From positions 13,303,621 through 13,367,620 of the forward strand of contig QCXZ01000003.1 of assembly GCA_025024175.1 (NCBI GenBank): a stretch of 64,000 nucleotides of DNA, read 5' to 3'. The notes below the pieces were generated by a model. It ran no database searches. It saw nothing but the letters and a program-made list of their open reading frames with translations, and was not told the DNA's origin. The stretch is from Rhyzopertha dominica (Eukaryota; Arthropoda; Insecta; Coleoptera; Bostrichidae). The position numbers and the translations under genes are program-made. This document shows, in pieces, positions 1-11,449 of the stretch; position 1 is the stretch's first letter; each line of letters begins with the position of its first letter.

Positions 1-790
1 GCATCCCACTAATACAATGAAAAAAAGCAAGTTGAAACAAATAATTACAACTTATTTATAAAATTAGCAAAAAGAAACTAATCACGAGTCAAGTGGCGAT
101 GAAATGGGGTGCTTCAGTTGTTACTAAAAAGAAGTAGCGAACTGCTCTTCCACTCAACCGAAATACTTGTTCTAACCATATTAAATTTGAAAGTAGCACA
201 ATAGATAAAACTTGCATTGCTTACCACAACCAGGTGCGTTATAGAGTTATGAAAAAAAAAGGCAACACACATGGCCCCCACCAAATCCAGACCGGCTAGT
301 GGTTAAAACATTATTTAGGTCACAAAAAACTTGCGCAAAAGACGTCTTAAAACTAGAGGCAGTGGAGAGATATTCATACCATAGATAGGAACGGAATTGG
401 TACACACGGACAAACATTATCATGAAAAAGACTTTCCAGATAATATGTATGTTTATGTTCTTAGCAACCGAAAGCCAACTCCTTGTCGACGCATATTTAT
501 GTTGTTGTACATTCCGTCCTAAATGTAATTTTTATTGTAAAGATATAGAGGGGTTTTAGTATTTATAATAACATAGTACAATACAGTAGAGTGCAAATAG
601 CGACGCGACTCCATGTTCAGCCATGGCACCACCCCCAGCTTATGTGAGATTGGCTGTCGTCCAGAAATAGCTAATTCTTATCTGTGTGCCCCCTACTATC
701 GGTATCAGACGATATTTAACCTGTCTTTTACCTGTTACCTGTAGGGTACCTGTTGTCCCTTACGACGCCGTTGCCTTTCATAGTCGTGGT
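1..790 (-). repeat. Left arm of giant inverted repeat (LINE 3' end, minus strand)
   Basis: Read on the minus strand this arm repeats almost base for base the right arm at about 1160-1921. It therefore holds a second copy of the same LINE 3' end, pointing left, with its 3' terminus at position 1, the edge of the window. The left copy differs from the right mainly by one-base insertions, for example 9 versus 8 A in the run near 252 and several doubled bases around 420-520, so its reading frame is broken. That error pattern fits either decay or a noisy foldback copy. The tail beyond its 3' end lies outside the window. Confidence 0.85.
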
Positions 791-847
791 TTGATGTCGA
801 ATAACTTTATTTACTGTATCTGATACCATTTTTGGCAATAGCTTAGA

Positions 848-1160
848 GATCTAATAGCTGATCAGATTTGCTAGAACGGCTAGATTACATCTACTGAATC
901 AGCATGAAAATTGATTTGCTGGAACAGCTTGATCACATCTGTTCGAACAGGCTGAACACGCTCTGCTGTAGCAACGTGATCAATGATCTGTTATTGTGAC
1001 AGGCTGATTACTGATCAATTGAAACAGCTTTATCGTTGATCCTCTGGAACATGCTGATCACTGATCTGTTGGAACATCTCGACCTCTGATCCGTTGAACA
1101 GCTTTATCGCTGATCTGTTCGATCAATGAACAGAGCCGTTGGAACAAGGTCTGTTGAACA
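848..1160. repeat. Degenerate ~25-bp minisatellite in the palindrome spacer
   Basis: About ten imperfect units resembling CTGATCTGTTGGAACAGCTT fill the spacer between the two arms. Units vary from about 23 to 35 bases, and TGATC and GAACA are the best kept parts. No coding capacity is seen. The array sits exactly at the symmetry centre of the large inverted repeat. Confidence 0.7.
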
Positions 1161-1313
1161 ACGACTATGAAAGGCAACGGCGTCGTAAGGGACAACAGGT
1201 ACCCTACAGGTAACAGGTAAAAGACAGGTAAATATCGTCTGATACCGATAGTAGGGGGCACACAGATAAGAATTAGCTATTTCTGGCGACAGCCAATCTC
1301 ACATAAGCTGGGG

Positions 1314-1577
1314 GTGGTGCCATGGCTGAACATGGAGTCGCGTCGCTATTTGCACTCTACTGTATTGTACTATGTTATTATAAATACTAAAACCCCTCTA
1401 TATCTTTACAATAAAATTACATTTAGGACGGATGTACACAACATAAATATTCGTCGCAAGGATTTGCTTTCGGTTGCTAGACATAAACATACATATTATC
1501 GAAAGTCTTTTTCATATAATGTTTGTCGTGTGTACAATTCCGTTCCACTATGTATGAAATCTCTCCACTGCCTCTAG
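1314..1577 (+). pseudogene. Reverse transcriptase C-terminal remnant (LINE)
   Basis: The 87-codon frame carries the layout typical of the end of CR1/Jockey-type ORF2 proteins: a segment around WLNMESRRYLHS, a PLYLYNK segment, a basic stretch, and a YRKSFSYNVCRVYNSVP motif, the conserved tail in which an aromatic-rich motif precedes a short helix. The last ~15 residues continue in another frame to a stop near 1621, so one frameshift is present. No catalytic YxDD region is included. The frame is open upstream of the first ATG in a different phase, so the ATG is not a real start. Confidence 0.7.
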
Positions 1578-1928
1578 TTTTAAGACGTCTTTGCGCAAGT
1601 TTTTGATGACTAATAATGTTTAACATGCCGGTCTGGATTTGGTGGGGCTGTGTCTTGCCTTTTTTTTCATAACTCTATAACGCACCTGGTTGTGGTAAGC
1701 AATGCAAGTTTTATCTATTGTGCTACTTTCAAATTTAATATGGTTAGAACAAGTATTTCGGTTGAGTGGAAGAGCAGTTCGCTACTTCTTTTTAGTAACA
1801 ACTGAAGCACCCCATTTCATCGCCACTTGACTCGTGATTAGTTTCTTTTTGCTAATTTTATAAATAAGTTGTAATTATTTTGTTTTCAAACTTGCTTTTT
1901 TTCATTGTATTAGTGGGATGCATAAAGC

Positions 1929-1931
<3 letters not shown>

Positions 1932-1975
<44 letters not shown>

Positions 1976-1982
1976 ATTATTA
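1932..1982. repeat. ATT/TTA microsatellite
   Basis: About 16 near-perfect trinucleotide repeats directly follow the LINE 3' end. They are best read as the retrotransposon tail rather than an independent locus. Confidence 0.9.
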
Positions 1983-2253
1983 TATAGTAGAAAGACAAAC
2001 GGCCTCAGTTAAATCACTTCTCAAGAGCAAAAACCACATTGCGCATGGAATACATGAAAGAGAGAGTGGTGCTATATAGACGTTTACAATTCGCTCGTGC
2101 ATAATTTGGGAATTGTGTAGCGTTAACTGGATCTTTTTTTCTCTAATTTTGATTGAAAAGTGTAGAATGAAGTAGTGATTGTGCGGTGAAGTATTTGCTT
2201 TGAGAGCTGCCTTAGAAAACTAGGATTTGGAACTTCACTTGCATAAAGCAACC

Positions 2254-3194
2254 ATGCCTGCTAAATGTGGAGTGTGTTTTGCCTCAGTAGGCAGACAAAA
2301 ACTGGGCCTTTTTTTGCACCGAAGCGTGCAAGAAGATGTTCCACACTTCATGCACGAATATTCTTGTCGATGTCAAAATTTACTGAAATTTCTGGATTCA
2401 AATGCTACTGCAGTAACTGCGAAGAGGAGCTGTTATTTCCTGAAGATTCAACTAACGCGGGACCTTCAAGCTGTAACCCTTTGGAAACAAATAACAACCA
2501 TCTTTTAATGTAAATAGCGATTATTCTGAAAAAAGAGATTAAGGAAATAAAGCAGGAACAGACTGCAATGTCTCAATCTATAAACCTTTATGGAGCAAAA
2601 CTCGACGAATTTCAGACCGAAATTAATGAGTTTCGTAAAACCCTACGGGGTACCGAAGTCCTTCAGTCTGAGTTAAGAAATTGTAAAGAGAAAACGCTAG
2701 TTTGATCGCTGAAATGAACCAACTGCAACAGTACCCACGTAAAAAGAATCTCGAAATAAACGGCGTTCTGTAAGAAGAAGATGTTAATATTGCCAAAAAA
2801 TAGGGGACGCCTTGGGTTGTGAAATTAAGAAGGCAGATTTGGACGCATGTCATCGTGTCCGTCACCGTCCGAACAAAATGACTTCTAAGAAATTTAGGGC
2901 GATTACTGTGACATTTATCTCCCGGGGTTCAAAAAATAAGAATTGATGTCTGAAGCTCGCAGGCGCCGTAACTTGAATTCTACCGATCTAGGCGTTGAAA
3001 GTGAACTGCAGGTGATTTACATCAACGAACATTTAACTCTTACAAACAAGGTGTTATATAAAAACGCAAGAGATGCATGCAGAGAAAAGAACTACCAGTA
3101 TTGCTGGGTAAAACATGGAAGAATCATTATTGAAAGGTCAGAAAACAGCCGCGCCGTTTATGTAAGCAGTGAAATTGAGCTTGTGCGCATTTAA
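2254..3194 (+). pseudogene. LINE ORF1 (PHD-like finger plus FP-like C-terminal domain), broken
   Basis: The start ATG at 2254 opens MPAKCGVCF, the beginning of a Cys-rich finger (C-x2-C, then further Cys pairs split over two frames up to about 2510). A coiled-coil-like region rich in Q, E and K follows (about 2530-2760). The last open part, 2943-3194, reads ARRRRNLNSTDLG, then YINEHLTLTNKVLY and WVKHGRIII. These motifs recur in ORF1 proteins of insect CR1-group LINEs and resemble the C-terminal domain of baculovirus FP proteins. The role in the family is nucleic-acid binding for retrotransposition. At least three frameshifts or stops are visible. Family assignment by remembered motif, not by search. 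Confidence 0.7.
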
Positions 3195-3349
3195 GAAATC
3201 GCACTCATTTTAATTCTATCGATATTTCGTATGCTTTATAGCGGAGACGCTTAGCTGATATTATCAAAACATTCATGGCTTACAAAACAAAGACCAATTC
3301 TTTCTATTTGTTCTTATTTTAAAGTAGTTGGGATATAATTTGTTTATCG

Positions 3350-5965
3350 GGGACGTTGCTGAATTCTGCAGTGTCAAACAGTGAACTGTTTAGTGACATC
3401 TTCAATGTTTATCGAACTGACAGAAATTTTGAGCGTTCATTGAAGAAGGATGAGGGAGGCATCCTAATTACCGTATCAGCCAAATACAAATCAACTATCG
3501 TAACTGAACATACTGTTTCAGATGTTTTTTGAAATTATATAGGTGTCCATCTCCCTCGATGAACAAAAACGTGTATTAGTCTGTTCGCCATACTTCCCCC
3601 CTTACGGTAGCAATGACGACATGGTAAAATTAATGAACAATATCTCTAATGTTTGTGACCGATATAAAATTTATTATATTGTAACAGTAGGCGATTTTAA
3701 CTGTCTTCGATTTTCTGGTCATACTCCGGCGAAACTCTTTGTTCCACCAGTAATCCGTCGTGTGAAGTTTTGGTGGACAGCTGTTCATTTTTAAACTTGA
3801 ACTATTACAATGGTGTACTGAATAGTAATGGTAGAATATTGTATCTACTTTTTTAGTAATGTGGAAAATGTAATTGTTAGACAGTGCAATTTAGCACTAG
3901 TAGATGAGGATCCGCATCATAAGGCCACTGAAGCCAGATACATATAACTGTACCTTGAATATATACTACTAAATCTAATGATCAACATCGGTGCCAAAAA
4001 AAGAACTTTTACAGGGCGGATTGTGTTGCGATTAAAAATTATCTTGAGAATTATGATTGGTCGGACTTATTAAAGTTAAACACTTATGATGCTGTAGAAC
4101 ATTTTTATGTTTTAAATAATTTAATTTCTATGTATGTTCCACTTTCTAGGGAATCTAAAAGACAGTTTCCAGTCTGGTTTTCACATTGAACTATAAATCT
4201 TATTAGTAGCAAAGACAAGAAAAGCAGAAGAAATGGAAAAAAGTTAAAGGGAACTTGGATTTTTAAGAGTTTTCATAATTACGCCGGCGAGTTAAGCAGA
4301 CTTTACAAAAAGTCAAAAGTTAAAAGTTTCTGGTCTTATATGAGACAACAAAAGTCATACAAGATAAATAAGACCCCATCTGTCATGTCTTGCAATGATC
4401 GTGTTGCCAGTGATAACGTAGCTGCATTTAATCTATTCTCTGATTTCTTTTTCTCAGTATTCATTTCCGGCCCGTTACCGCCTAATATTCAACGAAACTA
4501 AAGTTCCAATTGCATCGAAATAAAGAATATCTCAAAAGAATAGTAGAAAAATTATCTCACTAGATATACATAGGTCACCGGATCGACGCATTTCTGGCAT
4601 ATTTATCAAAACATGCGGTGAGATTCTTGCTGAACCGCTTAGCAAATGGAAGCAAGCAAATATTGCCCCGTTTATAAATCAAGTGATCTGACTAAAATAT
4701 TCTAACTATCGTCCCATATCGCTCTTGTCAATTTATTGGTAAAATTTTTGAAAACTGTATTACTGGTATTTTTCAATATTAAACAACACATAGGTACCCA
4801 TATGAACGCCAGCACGGTTTTTTCCGTGGAAAGTCGAAAGTAACTAATCTCGTTACTTTTGTTCAACACCTCTCAGAAAGCACGTACAAAAAGTTCAAGT
4901 GGATGCCGTGTATACCGACTTTTCCAAAGCTTTCGATAAAGTTCACCATGCTTCTCTTCTTACCAAGTTGGAGACATTCTGTGTGCATGGTGATGTACTA
5001 AGGTGGACAAAATTGTAATTATTTAATAGGAGCTAAGTTGTAACAATAAAAAAAACTCAGTATCGTCCACAGTACCTGTAACATCTGGAGCACCATAGGG
5101 CTTTCATCTAGGTCCTATGCTATTTCCTATTTTTATTAATAACAATGGTGATTTTATTCAACACAAAAATTATCTGCTATTTGCAGACGATATGAAAATT
5201 TACAGAGAAATAACTAACTTACACGAAGCACTCCTCATGCAAATTGATTTAGATAACTTATACTGTACCAGAAATTATCTATACCTGAACCTAGACAAGT
5301 GCTACTACATTACTTTTACTAGAAATAGGCTGTTGATCCCCCGTAAATATATAATGAACAACCATATCCTCAGTACTAGTAATAAAATAAAGGACCTCGG
5401 CGTTTTTAGAGACAGCAAGCTAACGTTCGGATTGCACGTTGCGGAAATAATACAGCGTTCACTCAGAAACTTTATTTTTGGAACTACAACTAAATTTACC
5501 GACATAAAATCATTGAACATTCTCTATGAAACCTTCGTGCGCAGCCATCTACAGTGTGCTAATGTCGTCTTGAATGCGATGTATTGCAACAAATACATTA
5601 ACCGAATTGAACGCGTACAAAAAAATTCATTGGCAAGCTTAATTATAAGTTTAACAGAGATCTCCACACCTCGACTTACAAATATAAAGAAAGCTTAAAG
5701 AAGCGACGGAAACATTTTGGCTTTATTTTTCTGTACAAGGTAGTCAATTCGGTATTGTCAGTATCTTTAATTAGCCATGCAAATATTAGTATTCATCTAT
5801 ACCCTTTTAGGACTAAAAGTACATTTTACGTTTACACTTGCAGTACATATCAATGCCAAAATTTACCGATATATCGTGTAATTCACACTTACCTATAACT
5901 TTGCTTATACTCATCTCGACGTTATTTCACTATCATTACCATCTATTAAAAAGATCTTAAAAGAA
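3350..5965 (+). pseudogene. LINE ORF2: endonuclease and reverse transcriptase, broken
   Basis: In order: an endonuclease segment (about 3370-3790) with CSPYFPPYGSNDD and VGDFNC, where the D belongs to the nuclease active site; a linker (about 4010-4470) with KNYLENYDWSDLLKL and FWSYMRQQKSYK; then RT motifs NYRPISLLS near 4690, YTDFSKAFDKV near 4910 (motif A, catalytic D) and LLFADDMKIYREI near 5175 (motif C, FADD). The longest open piece, 5117-5698, is 193 codons and holds motif C and the thumb. The reading frame shifts many times, so no full product is possible. The domain order and sequence style are those of the CR1/Jockey superfamily. Confidence 0.8.
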
Positions 5966-6122
5966 CTATAACTGCAACTGCTAAGTTGTTGAAAAAGCTT
6001 TATAGGTGTAACTTACTTATCACTCTCAAAACTAATTACTTTTTTATATCTCACTTAGCGCTTTCCTGTCTTTTGGATTCTCTGAATCTGTTGGAAAGCC
6101 ATTGTAATAAACAAATAAACAG

Positions 6123-6359
6123 GTGGTACTAGATAATATCTCTATTATCGAACATTATGTGCCTTCCAATTTTAGTGGGGGTACATTTCAAATCCTCGGT
6201 ACATGTAGATGGTTTCGCAATAAATATAATAGCATTTTAAAATCACCAGAAATTGTACAAGTTGGGATAGCTAAGCCATCTAACCGAACATACTGACGCA
6301 GTAAGCAATAATCAAATAAATGTATTTAAAAGTCATCAAGTCTCTGTAATTCTGACGAC
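6123..6359. other. No feature seen between LINE end and two-exon candidate
   Basis: AT-rich sequence without a recognisable repeat or ORF. If the next entry is a gene, this would be its upstream region; no clear TATA box or initiator can be defended. Confidence 0.4.
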
Positions 6360-6953
6360 ATGAGTATTTCATCAGAAAGTGATAAATTTGTCGAGGTAAA
6401 CTGCGACTGTGCCAAATTATCATCTTCAAAATCATATATATCCGATAGTGAAGAAAATTTTATAATTTGCCTTGCTAATATTAGCAAAGGCAGTCTTTCG
6501 GATGTACAGTTTGCATCAGATTCGGAAAGTGATGAAGTCAACGAGATCACGATCATTAAATCATTAAAGAACGTAAGTTTTTGTTGTTAACATACATGCT
6601 GGTACAGTTAAGCGTGATTAAGACTGATATCAAATTTACAATACAAGTCTACTCTTACTTTAATATATTTTTTGTTTCGAGCTAACTAATCCTTTATTAG
6701 TTATAAAAAAGTGCCTTTTTTTTCTAAACCGCAGTATTATTTGCAGGTTCGCTTCTGTAAAGCTATCAAAGTTCATTGCATGATTCATTGGGCCTTCGCC
6801 TATAAAGCTGCTAGACGTGGACCTTGGGAAGAGTACGCTAGGAATCGCGAAAGGTTTAGAAACAGAATAAGTCAAATCGAAAAATCACTGGAATGGGTAC
6901 CAGCTTCGAATCATAGAAATAAGGTTAATACTAATAGGTTTAGCCAGGTGTAA
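6360..6953 (+). CDS. Candidate small two-exon gene, unknown function
   Basis: Exon 1 (6360-6572, 71 codons) starts with ATG and is rich in Ser, Glu and Asp. It ends at a good donor, AAC/GTAAGT. Exon 2 begins at 6747 after TTATTTGCAG and stays in the same phase (phase 0) to a stop at 6951-6953, giving about 139 residues. Exon 2 is basic and helical in character (RGPWEEYARNRERFRNR). The last bases, CAG/GTGTAA, could be another donor, so the protein may be longer. I do not recognise the family. It could be a host gene, or the first exons of a DNA-transposon gene, since acidic N-termini followed by basic helices are common there. Consistent splice phase and two open exons are the only support. 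Confidence 0.35.
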
Positions 6954-8160
6954 ACTACTTGTCCACCTAATCAAACTATTAAAGAACAGTATTTGGGCAA
7001 TTAACAACCAAATGGTTAAATATAAAATTGGCCTAGTGTTTACTAACAAACGTTACGGAGACAGCCGGTGGGGAATGGTGTTAAACGAATCATTTATTGT
7101 TAACGAAAGTACTAGTTAAACATTCAACGCATCGGCAGAATCGGCTCCTTTCACAGAAGTTTTGCTAAAAGTCGATTCAATGTGTCTGAGGTTTTCGTAT
7201 ACATAATAACATCTGCACCACATCTAATGAGATCGATATTTAAGCGTTACATGGATCAACTGCTGCAAAAAAGGCAGCTAAGAACATACGAAAATCTCCA
7301 ACTGCGATTCGGGATTAGTATGCAGTTGTTTCTTTTTTTCACTCTAGAACGGATACTAACATTGCAGGAACACAACATCGATTAAACAATTATTACTTAC
7401 GTAACCATTCTGTTACTTTATAAAAATTAATTAATTGATTACCTTAGGTTTATTTTATTATTCAAAACACGAGTAGTCCAGTTCTGATACTTTTACGCTA
7501 GTTAAAAATAACTCGCACTCGGATAGACGCCCGAGCAAGGTCGCCCGCCTAGAACGAGATCCCGCGGCCAAAACATGGTCGCGTCCTAGACCGTGTGGTT
7601 GAGCTTCGCGCATCTGGTATGCCTTTGCAGATTTCGCGGACCTATCTGAATTAACATACAGGTATGCGAATTAGAATAAATTTGCTTACTACTACGAAAC
7701 AGGTATCCAATCGCCGATTGCGCGACCCTCAAACGGTAATTTGAAGCAGAAAATATATGTTAATTGGCACATATATGAGAATTAGCACATATTTGCGAAC
7801 TGGAACCACAAACAATCATTCCTTTGAATTACAACATATATAATATAACTACTCCTAATAATTTTTTATAAAACAATAAATAAATAATTACTTAATTTGA
7901 TAATTTATTTTTTCATTTTAACAAACCTTACACATTTTCAAATACGTGTCGTACGCAGAGACGACGACTAATAAACAAGATCAAATAAAACATTTGTTTT
8001 AGTTTCAACACCACTGACAAAAGCAAAATACTAACAATTTTTAATATTTTTAACATTTTGTACAAACAGACGGAAACTTTATCAAACAACAGTACTAAAC
8101 AACAGTAAACAAATAAACTAATAATAATTAACTTATAAACCAATTCATCACGCTAATAAA
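6954..8160. other. Gene-free stretch with a CpG-rich patch
   Basis: Mostly AT-rich filler. The exception is about 7500-7650, where CpG is dense (GACGCCCGAGCAAGGTCGCC, CCCGCGGCC and neighbours). No ORF of interest and no complete tRNA-type boxes are seen in the patch. Confidence 0.4.
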
Positions 8161-8169
8161 TGTTCGAAT

Positions 8170-8525
8170 ACATTTCCATCTAAGTTTAGGCATTTGTTGA
8201 TTTTTCTAGAACATTTCTTTCTGTAGCTCGACGAATTTGAAAATCGGTGAAAGTAGCAAAGGCCGCTCGCACGCGTTTTTCATGTTTTTTCCGTGATAAC
8301 TGGATCTGCATATACTTTATTTTTTTATATACCCTCAAATAAAAAAATCTAGAACCGACAAATCAGGTGAATGTGGTGGGTAACGGAAAGTCTCCAAAAT
8401 GTTCTTCAAGCCAGTCTGTAACCGGTCTAGTCCGATGAGGAGGAGCACCATCATGTTGGCACCAGGCGTTTGTACGTTCTTCTTCTGGAATACTACATTT
8501 TGTAAAATATGTAAATATCTGACAG
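8170..8525 (-). pseudogene. Tc1/mariner-like DDE transposase remnant
   Basis: Translating the minus strand gives QHDGAPPHR followed by a WLEEHFGDF-like segment, a region equivalent to the RSPDLTPLDFFLWG block, and a tail with RRATERN. In arthropod Tc1/mariner-type DDE_3 transposases the D of QHDGAPPH is the second catalytic residue and the proline-rich block carries the third. Frameshifts and missing pieces show it is dead. Only about the last third of a transposase is present. I could not define terminal repeats around it. Confidence 0.65.
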
Positions 8526-8559
8526 AGTTTAAGTTTTCATTGTAAAAATGCTAACACAA

Positions 8560-10600
8560 AATTCTTCACGGCACAAAACACACTGAATTGCCAAGAATTT
8601 TAAAAATTAGCGCATGTCGGACCATGTGCGGTTACACATTCCGTTTTTGACAAATTACAGGCGTGACAAAACTGCAAACAGTTGCCATATGCATTTGTTT
8701 AACGTCTGCCAAATTGCATCAAAAGCACCCTTGATGTAGTATAAAATGCGATTTCAACAGTTTTTTAGTTAAAATGTTAAATATAAAAAATTTTTTGTTA
8801 CTTGTAGCCTCGTAGTGTTTTACACAAACCCCAACTCAAATATTTCCTAGAATACAAAAACGGCATGAAAAGGGGGGGGGGGTCCATTTAATTATTTTTG
8901 GGTTTTGGCTATTTTTAGATACTTAGCTATAACGTTACCCTGTAACTGCTGAAAACGTTATTTTCAAAATTTGATTGGACCAAGGTGTATTTTGAACCTT
9001 TGTCATTCATATTATCGACAGCAATTGTTTCAATTCGCATTTGTTTGCTGTGTGGTAGGCGCCGAACGGAACCCTGTAGCTGTCAATTTTTTTTAACATG
9101 CATATCGAAAATTTTAACATTTAAATACATCATGTGTTACATAAAGCCACACTAGAATTTTACGTAGAATCCAAAACCGCAAAGAAAATTATATAGTTCT
9201 ATTTAAAATAACAAAGTAGGCGCCTGCTTCCGGTATAACCGGAAATAATTTTAAATTGCCATTATTTCAATTAAAATGATCATATTCGAAAACTTAATAC
9301 TGCAGAATTTCATAATTCTACTCTGGCCGCTTCCCCGTAAATGTCTCATAGGAACTCGTCGTGACACACCCTGTATAAGTAAGAGATATAAGAAACTTGT
9401 TAATAGAAATCCTAAGAAACGCTACATATATTATATATGTTTCGGCCTCATTAAACAAAGACCATCTTCTGTCATATAATAAGTAGGTTATATATAAATG
9501 AATAAATTACATATTAAAAAGTGAAAACAAGTAATTACATTATAAATGATGTGGATTACATTAAAAAATCACATTGTGAATAAAATAGTGGTGCGGACGT
9601 ACGCGGATGAGAGATAACAAAATGCTTTGATTTGAATGTTTAAGCTGGTTTGCCTTTATTAGCCCCTTTCGTGCGAGCGATCGCTATAAACTGTGCTTAT
9701 ACGTCGTTAGAAGCAACTTGTTTCACTAATGCCAAGGTATTCGCATATGACCTATTTAGAATCTACCTCTGCAGTTTAATAGTGGTAGATTAACTTTAGT
9801 GTGACATGTTATTCTCTAAAGGAGGTACCGCTTATACTAACTAAATCCTCTCTGAAACTGGTATTGCCGTACTAGAGAGAGCGTCTATTCACCCGTGATA
9901 GTCATCTAAGTGATTGCTCTTTGTGTGTAATTAAGCATTACGCATCCGACGTTATTTTACATTTACTCAGACAACGAGAAATTATTCAAACGCAGTTTAA
10001 TTAATACCTAATGTCTGACATTAAAGACGGTACGTGAGCTCATACCGGATCTCTTCTGATGTTAAAAATGAATAGAATTACAGGTGATATTATATTACCT
10101 GTTCGATTGCGTTTTTTTTTGTATTTTGGCTCAAACGTACTCATAGAATATCACAATTTTTATTCCAAAATTAAATTAACTAGATTTTTGTTTGAAAAAA
10201 AGTTTTGTGCTGTTGCTTATTCAGTTGAAGTCAGTGAGTATTTATCAATTCAGTGTTCTAAATTAAAAAAATATCGAGTTGTCTCTTTTCTATCCGGATA
10301 CAAAGGATGTTAACAACGAAACGAACCTAACACAGCGCATGTTTTACTGAGTTATATTTTGAAATGGAAAGTAGTCTTCCCAGCTTGTCCTTTAAAATAT
10401 AATTTGCTTGGGCTCTTGACTCTTGATTATTTTGTAAGATCTAAATTAATACGTTTGATTTCTTCGGTTGGTATTGATGCGAGAACAAGCTTTTGACACC
10501 AAACGACACAAGTTTAGAATTGAAGGGTAACGGTAAGAAGTAATAAGTACCTATCGTTGTTTATAGTTATTTTGGGGTTTATCCGACCTTAACATAATTA
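8560..10600. other. Gene-free stretch with a probable DNA-transposon end
   Basis: A G run of about 10 lies near 8873. The sequence ending CACACCCTGTATAA at about 9365-9380 matches the terminus style of many insect Tc1-like MITEs (TACAGGGTGT on the other strand), but its partner end is not found. The stretch 8800-9250 has two similar-looking blocks (TAGAATACAAAAACGGCA and TAGAATCCAAAACCGCA), suggesting an old element. From 9400 to 10600 I see nothing assignable. Confidence 0.4.
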
Positions 10601-10611
10601 AAAGTATACTC

Positions 10612-10667
10612 TTTTTCCAATGTCAAGCTTTCGACTTTATTCAAGTCTTCGTCAGGACTTCTACAAG
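10612..10667 (-). ncRNA. Hammerhead-ribozyme-like motif of the PLE
   Basis: On the minus strand the core CTGACGA (fits CUGANGA) is followed by a stem II of GACTT/AAGTC, then GAAA. A short stem I (GTC/GAC) closes the fold. PLEs are known to carry hammerhead motifs in their terminal repeats, which supports the reading. Stem III is minimal and the cleavage site (CTT) is less usual, so activity is doubtful. Confidence 0.5.
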
Positions 10668-11034
10668 CAATTTACAATTTTTATATACAAAATATTATTA
10701 AATTACTAATCAATAATTATGTACTTACAGGAAATTTGAGATTATGAGATTCTTATGATATTATTTTCTGTATTGATATTATCCTGGTATTTAACGAAAA
10801 ATGGATGAAAAATGTAACATATCTTTGTATATCAAATTCTGTCAAATCAGTTTCAAGACTGCAAATCAATACTATCAGTACATCATTATGACCAGCTATT
10901 AAATAATATAAATAACTTTTTTTCTTCATTCATTATAAACTATTCTTTAATTTATATATATCAGAAAACAACAGACTGCAATTTTGAATATACTAAATAT
11001 GTTAAGTTAGTGATAGCAAATATGTATACATATA

Positions 11035-11335
11035 CATTACTAAGTTGTTGTGTCCGATTTTTTATTCATAGAATTTTTAGCCTTTTGTATTTGAAACATT
11101 TCCAAAATTAACCTTTTGTTATAGTTACTTTCAATCTCCAAAATTTGTTATTGACAACATGTGTTGTAAGAGCGCATCTGTCTCTTTTTATTCACATCAC
11201 TTTTATGTAAAGATTCTACTTTTTAGTCATTGACAAGTTTGTCCTACATATGTGCTATCACACACTTCACACTGTAAGGAATAAACGACTTTAGACTGGC
11301 AATTGGCAGGAGTTATAGATTTCAATTTGCTAAAT
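11035..11335 (-). pseudogene. PLE GIY-YIG endonuclease remnant
   Basis: The minus strand reads VVYSLQCEVCDSTYVGQT, the start of the GIY-YIG fold in its Penelope variant, with the Cys pair (C-x2-C) typical of PLE endonucleases. Further on are a basic LKSRI helix and, after frameshifts, KRLILEMFQIQKAKNSMNK, the C-terminal part of the domain, and a terminal D/T-rich segment. In intact elements this nuclease nicks the target for retrotransposition. Here at least two stops and a frameshift break it. Confidence 0.7.
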
Positions 11336-11449
11336 AAATTATATACTTTTTTCATTTCTAATCGCAACTTTTATATTTACTGATTGAAAACTTTTAATAA
11401 ATTTTTTTGAGAGTCCTGTAATACTCGTATTTGGAAGAGACGCAAATTT

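Larger units (their letters stand above)
1160..1982 (+). mobile_element. LINE (CR1/Jockey-like) 3' end with ATT-rich tail
   Basis: This is the right arm of the palindrome. It encodes the end of a reverse-transcriptase protein, then a 3' untranslated region that finishes with ATAAAGCCATTATTATT and an ATT/TTA microsatellite tail (1932-1982). Insect LINEs of the CR1/L2/Jockey group commonly end in such short tandem tails. The element is 5'-truncated: only the last part of the RT gene is present. The mirror copy on the left makes this a tail-out, head-to-head pair. Confidence 0.75.
2100..6122 (+). mobile_element. CR1/Jockey-like non-LTR retrotransposon, near full length, decayed
   Basis: The segment has LINE order: ORF1 with an N-terminal cysteine-rich finger and a C-terminal domain like baculovirus FP-type proteins, then ORF2 with an apurinic-like endonuclease and reverse transcriptase, then a 3' end with AATAAACAAATAAAC at 6106-6121. 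Many frameshifts and stops interrupt both ORFs, so the copy is dead. The exact 5' end is uncertain (about 2050-2200). It lies about 120 bp downstream of the ATT tail of the preceding LINE and on the same strand. It differs in tail type from that copy, so the two are probably different families. Confidence 0.8.

Noticed and set aside
1932..1982. Independent microsatellite locus
   Set aside because: It directly continues the LINE 3' end and is better explained as its tail.
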